This document shows, piece by piece, positions 60,918-64,000 of a stretch of 64,000 nt of DNA. The stretch is from assembly GCA_002337085.1 (NCBI GenBank), contig DDFH01000001.1:1-64000 (forward strand), in the 5' to 3' direction. Origin of the DNA: Hyphomonadaceae bacterium UBA1933. GTDB lineage: Bacteria; Pseudomonadota; Alphaproteobacteria; Caulobacterales; Aquidulcibacteraceae. How positions within the stretch are numbered: the first letter of the stretch is position 1; each line of letters starts with the position of its first letter. A program made the translations under genes and the position numbers. The notes under the pieces were generated by a model. That model was given only the letters and a program-made list of their open reading frames with translations, was not told the origin of the DNA and made no database searches.

Positions 60918-61841
60918 ATGAAAAAAGTTAAAGTCGCAATCATCGGCTCAGGCAATATTGGAACAGATTTGATGATAAAAGTTATGCGCCTTTCAAAGGT
61001 TTTGGAAATGGGCGCATTTGTTGGAATTGACCCTAATTCAGAGGGTTTGAAACGTGCCGAACGTCTGGGCATTCCGACCACAGCAGGCGGAATTGATGGA
61101 TTGATTAATCTGCCAGTATTTGAGGATATAAAAATAGTATTTGATGCCACGTCAGCAGGCGCACATCATAAGCATAATGAGATTTTACAAAAATACTCAA
61201 AGCGCGTAATTGACCTTACGCCTGCTGCAATTGGACCATTTGTCATTCCACCAGTTAATGGTGACAAACATATTGATGCACTAAATGTAAATATGGTGAC
61301 TTGTGGCGGTCAGGCGACCATTCCAATAGTATATGCAATTAATCGTATCGCCAAAGTTCATTATGGGGAGATTGTGGCATCTATATCGTCAAAATCTGCT
61401 GGCCCGGGAACACGCGCAAATATTGATGAATTTACCGAAACAACCTCACAGGCGATTATGGATGTTGGCGGCGCCACGCGTGGGAAAGCTATTATAATTC
61501 TAAATCCTGCTGAACCGCCACTTATCATGCGCGACACTGTATTTTGCCTATGCGTAGATGCGGATAAAGATGCCATTAATGCATCAATTCACCAAATGGT
61601 CGAAGATGTTAAAACCTATGTCCCCGGATATCGCCTAAAGCAACAGGTGCAGTTTGAACATATAGGCTCGAACAAGCCAATTCATATCCCAGAAATGGGC
61701 GGCGATTTTACAGGTTTAAAAGTATCCGTATTTTTAGAAGTAGAAGGTGCTGCGCATTACCTTCCAGCCTATGCAGGTAATTTAGATATTATGACATCCG
61801 CAGCCATGAAAACAGCCGAAAAAATCGCGCAAACTTTATAA
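60918..61841 (+). CDS. mhpF: Acetaldehyde dehydrogenase, acetylating (MhpF family)
   Basis: This 307-residue enzyme has the Rossmann motif VAIIGSGNIGTDL, the catalytic C129 in VNMVTCGGQATIP, and the substrate/NAD region SKSAGPGTRANIDEFTETTSQAI. It converts acetaldehyde (or propionaldehyde) to acyl-CoA with NAD and coenzyme A and works as a channelling complex with the aldolase encoded next. Length and gene order are typical of MhpD-F-E. Confidence 0.95.
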   Translation: MKKVKVAIIGSGNIGTDLMIKVMRLSKVLEMGAFVGIDPNSEGLKRAERLGIPTTAGGIDGLINLPVFEDIKIVFDATSAGAHHKHNEILQKYSKRVIDLTPAAIGPFVIPPVNGDKHIDALNVNMVTCGGQATIPIVYAINRIAKVHYGEIVASISSKSAGPGTRANIDEFTETTSQAIMDVGGATRGKAIIILNPAEPPLIMRDTVFCLCVDADKDAINASIHQMVEDVKTYVPGYRLKQQVQFEHIGSNKPIHIPEMGGDFTGLKVSVFLEVEGAAHYLPAYAGNLDIMTSAAMKTAEKIAQTL

Positions 61842-61853
61842 GGTTTAATCCAA

Positions 61854-62879
61854 ATGAGCTTTAACCCTCTAACAGAAAAATTATATATTCAAGATGTAAC
61901 TTTACGCGATGGAATGCACGCAATCCGCCATCAGTATTCGCTTGAACAAGTCAAAAACATTGCCCGCGCCCTAGACAACGCAAAGGTAGATGCAATTGAG
62001 GTTGCACATGGTGACGGCCTTCAGGGTTCATCTTTCAATTATGGCTTTGGCGCATATACAGATTGGGATTGGATTGGGGCAGTTGCCGAAGTTTTAGAGT
62101 ATTCGGTCCTAACCACACTTTTATTACCAGGGATTGGCACAATTCACGACCTGAAACACGCCTATGAAATGGGGGTTCGTTCTGTTCGTATCGCAACACA
62201 TTGTACCGAAGCTGATGTTTCAAAACAACATATCGAAGCCGCAAAAAGCCTTGGCATGGACGTCTCAGGCTTTTTAATGATGAGCCATATGACACCCCCC
62301 GAAGCCTTAGCGCAACAAGCAAAACTAATGGAAACATATGGGGCAAATTGTGTTTATGTTACTGATTCTGGCGGCGCACTTACTATGGATGGTTACGCCG
62401 AACGTTGTCAGGCATATGACCGTGTTCTAAAGCCAGAAACAGAACGGGGCGTTCATGCACATCATAATCTTTCACTTGGTGTCGCTAATTCAATTGTTGC
62501 TGTACAGAATGGCATTAAACGCGTTGATGCATCATTGGCAGGTATGGGCGCAGGTGCAGGTAATGCACCGCTTGAAGTCTTTATTGCTGCGGCTGATGTT
62601 TATGGATGGCAACATGGTTGTGATCTCTTTGCCTTAATGGATGCCGCCGAAGAATTGGTACGCCCTTTACAAGATAGACCAGTACGAGTTGACCGTGAAA
62701 CATTATCGCTAGGCTATGCAGGCGTATATTCATCTTTCCTACGCCACGCAGAAAAAGCGGCCAATGAATACGGCTTAGACACCCGCACCATACTTCTTGA
62801 ACTAGGAAAAAGAAAAATGGTCGGCGGACAAGAAGATATGATCGTTGATGTCGCCTTAGACTTACTTAAAAACAAATAA
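61854..62879 (+). CDS. mhpE: 4-hydroxy-2-oxovalerate aldolase (MhpE family)
   Basis: This 341-residue class II aldolase has VTLRDGMHAIRHQY at 15-28 (R18, D19, H22), the metal-binding GVHAHHNLSLGVANS, and the C-terminal DmpG-type domain LSLGYAGVYSSFLRHAE that contacts the dehydrogenase. It cleaves 4-hydroxy-2-oxovalerate to pyruvate and acetaldehyde. It is the last gene of the operon, and a terminator overlaps its stop codon. Confidence 0.95.
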   Translation: MSFNPLTEKLYIQDVTLRDGMHAIRHQYSLEQVKNIARALDNAKVDAIEVAHGDGLQGSSFNYGFGAYTDWDWIGAVAEVLEYSVLTTLLLPGIGTIHDLKHAYEMGVRSVRIATHCTEADVSKQHIEAAKSLGMDVSGFLMMSHMTPPEALAQQAKLMETYGANCVYVTDSGGALTMDGYAERCQAYDRVLKPETERGVHAHHNLSLGVANSIVAVQNGIKRVDASLAGMGAGAGNAPLEVFIAAADVYGWQHGCDLFALMDAAEELVRPLQDRPVRVDRETLSLGYAGVYSSFLRHAEKAANEYGLDTRTILLELGKRKMVGGQEDMIVDVALDLLKNK

Positions 62880-62910
62880 AACACCCCTGATTTTTGTTTC
62901 GAGGTGTTTT
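62878..62910 (+). terminator. Terminator of the ring-cleavage operon
   Basis: AAAACACC (62878-62885) pairs with GGTGTTTT (62903-62910) over a 17-base loop, with further C-G pairing just inside. The stem begins in the aldolase stop codon and ends in a T-run, as in an intrinsic terminator. Confidence 0.8.
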
Positions 62911-62957
62911 GTATTTGTGTTTTATTGATTAAATACCAATGCGCCCTTGGGAATAAA

Positions 62958-62996
62958 GTGTGCTAATTTCTACAATTAGCAAGACATTTAGCACAC
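62958..62996. other. Overlapping inverted repeats that can form alternative hairpins
   Basis: GTGTGCTAA (62958-62966) pairs with TTAGCACAC (62988-62996). Inside, GCTAATT (62962-62968) can instead pair with AATTAGC (62974-62980). The two hairpins share a strand and exclude each other. No gene follows directly on the plus strand, and the leftward transporter gene ends at 63068. Confidence 0.5.
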
Positions 62997-63020
62997 CAAT
63001 TTATTGTCATATTAAACAAC

Positions 63021-63059
63021 GCTTTCACGCGTTTTTATGAATTACAATCCCGCGAAAGC
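63021..63059 (-). terminator. Hairpin after the sugar transporter gene
   Basis: GCTTTCACGCG (63021-63031) pairs with CGCGAAAGC (63051-63059), leaving a two-base bulge, over a 19-base loop. It lies nine bases past the stop of the leftward transporter gene. It has no strong U tract, so termination is plausible but unproven. Confidence 0.5.
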
Positions 63060-63067
63060 TAATTTAA

Positions 63068-64000
63068 TTACACCACATTTTTAGTATTAGGCCCCAAAGT
63101 CTCTTTGAAGGCAGGTTTTCCAGTATAAATGCCATAAATGGCAATAAGTGTATAACATATAGCAGGAACTATAAGCGCAAGTGCAAGGCTATGTGTAATG
63201 TCGGCCACCATACCAGTAATCGGTGGAACAATAGCGCCGCCAACAATTGCGACACAAATTATACCAGAACCATCTGCTGCACGTTTTCCAAGACCTTCAC
63301 ATGCAAGGCTGAAGATTGTTGGAAACATGATTGAATTCATCAAACCAATTGCCAATAGTGAATAACCCGCAATAACGCCTGTCGAATTTGCAGAAATCAG
63401 AATTAATGCAATCGCGCCGGTTGCAACACAAGCAAGAATTTTCCCCGGGCTAAAGACGCGAAGGATTGCTGAACCAATAAAGCGGCCAATTAATGCGCCA
63501 CCCCAATAAAGCGGAATATGTTTACCCGCATCTTGTTCTGAAAGACCTAAAACATGGCTTTGCATCAAATAGTTTACGATAAAAGAACCGATTGCAACTT
63601 CTGCGCCCACATAAAGGAAAATACAGGCCGCCCCAAAACCAAAGCGTTTTTGTTTCAACAGGTCAAAGCTTTTGAAGAATGAGCTTTCTTCATGCTTTTC
63701 ACCTTTAAGGCGGTTACGGTTCATCCAAACCACACCAGCAACAATCAAAAGTGCAATTGCAAGCCCTAAATATGCTTTAACAACAACCTGTGTTTCAGCC
63801 ATTCGATAAGCAGCAAGCGCAACTGAATCAAGGGTTTTAGCGTCAATTTTCGCAAGACTTCCAAGAATGATTATAGAGCCAAAATAAGGGAAAATTGTTG
63901 TTCCCAATGAATTAAACGCCTGTGCAAATGTAAGACGGCTATGGGCGGTTTTCGGCGGCCCAAGAAGTGAGATAAGTGGATTTGCCACCACTTGAACAAT
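63068..64000 (-). CDS. FucP/GluP-type sugar MFS transporter, truncated by the window edge
   Basis: The 310 or so C-terminal residues of a sugar transporter are present; the start lies beyond position 64000 and the reading frame stays open to the edge. ANPLISLLGPPKTAHSRLTFAQAFNSLGTTIFP is the conserved central region of glucose/galactose and fucose permeases (first part ANPLISLLG, then AQAFNSLG). About eight membrane segments follow, with GGALIGRFIGSAILR typical of the family. It probably co-transports a hexose with protons or sodium. It is convergent with the ring-cleavage operon and belongs to a different unit to the right. Confidence 0.88.
   Translation of the reverse strand: MVQVVANPLISLLGPPKTAHSRLTFAQAFNSLGTTIFPYFGSIIILGSLAKIDAKTLDSVALAAYRMAETQVVVKAYLGLAIALLIVAGVVWMNRNRLKGEKHEESSFFKSFDLLKQKRFGFGAACIFLYVGAEVAIGSFIVNYLMQSHVLGLSEQDAGKHIPLYWGGALIGRFIGSAILRVFSPGKILACVATGAIALILISANSTGVIAGYSLLAIGLMNSIMFPTIFSLACEGLGKRAADGSGIICVAIVGGAIVPPITGMVADITHSLALALIVPAICYTLIAIYGIYTGKPAFKETLGPNTKNVV

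Noticed and set aside
52916..62879. Steroid degradation (hsaA-G) operon
   Set aside because: The enzyme set resembles HsaA-G in part, but no genes for steroid side-chain or ring beta-oxidation, KshA/KshB or CoA ligases are present, and a racemase-fold gene and dedicated ETF lie inside. I leave the substrate open.
1..64000. Mobile elements, CRISPR, tRNA and rRNA genes
   Set aside because: I found no transposase or integrase frames, no regularly spaced repeats, and no tRNA or rRNA-like sequence by eye. A covariance-model scan would be needed to exclude small RNAs.

Overview
The window comes from an AT-rich proteobacterium (by eye about 40% G+C) that lives on scavenged organic molecules. Five complete TonB-dependent receptors, twin-arginine exported phosphatases, an RND pump and dense operons of exported hydrolases suggest a TonB-receptor-rich alphaproteobacterium, but no rRNA or other marker gene is present to fix the lineage. 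I see no tRNA, rRNA, CRISPR array, insertion sequence or prophage.

Positions 1-19,450 are a phosphorus-scavenging region. A DUF5690 transporter and a PhnZ/TmpB-type HD oxygenase (796-2644), a class III PLP enzyme resembling PbfA (hydroxy-aminoethylphosphonate ammonia-lyase), a LysR regulator and a TonB receptor lie on the left. They face an operon of Tat phospholipase C, Tat metallophosphatase, a TIGR03364-type FAD oxidoreductase and phosphonoacetaldehyde hydrolase PhnX (8668-13702). A TetR regulator and a TonB receptor/PhoD pair follow. Together these could strip phosphate and aminoethylphosphonate from (phosphono)lipids and break the C-P bond. A second TonB receptor/PhoD pair lies at 38589-43225.

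Positions 19,500-26,100 hold a complete RND efflux system (outer-membrane factor, inner-membrane pump, adaptor) with a TetR regulator. A 22-bp palindrome upstream of the adaptor recurs, inverted, upstream of a distant SRPBCC membrane protein, which defines a probable two-site regulon.

Positions 26,147-37,107 look like a LacI-controlled acylated-disaccharide locus: TonB receptor, SGNH hydrolase, two exported alpha/beta esterases, LacI repressor, MFS transporter and a GH65 disaccharide phosphorylase fused to beta-phosphoglucomutase. Matching LacI-type operators occur before the receptor and before the phosphorylase.

Positions 43,444-62,879 are a catabolic island for a cyclic compound I cannot name. 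A GntR regulator, with two matching candidate operators, lies among an operon of Cys-less isochorismatase-like protein, KRCGH-type C-C lyase, flavoprotein and SDR, plus a TonB receptor and a second flavoprotein. A LysR-adjacent 11-gene operon then encodes extradiol dioxygenase, ring-cleavage hydrolase, flavin reductase, flavin monooxygenase, a Cys-free racemase-fold protein, a flavoprotein dehydrogenase, its own unusual ETF pair, and the hydratase, aldehyde dehydrogenase and aldolase of the lower meta pathway. I infer that an alicyclic ring is dehydrogenated into ETF, hydroxylated, meta-cleaved and split to pyruvate and an acyl-CoA. The window ends inside a FucP/GluP-type sugar transporter.
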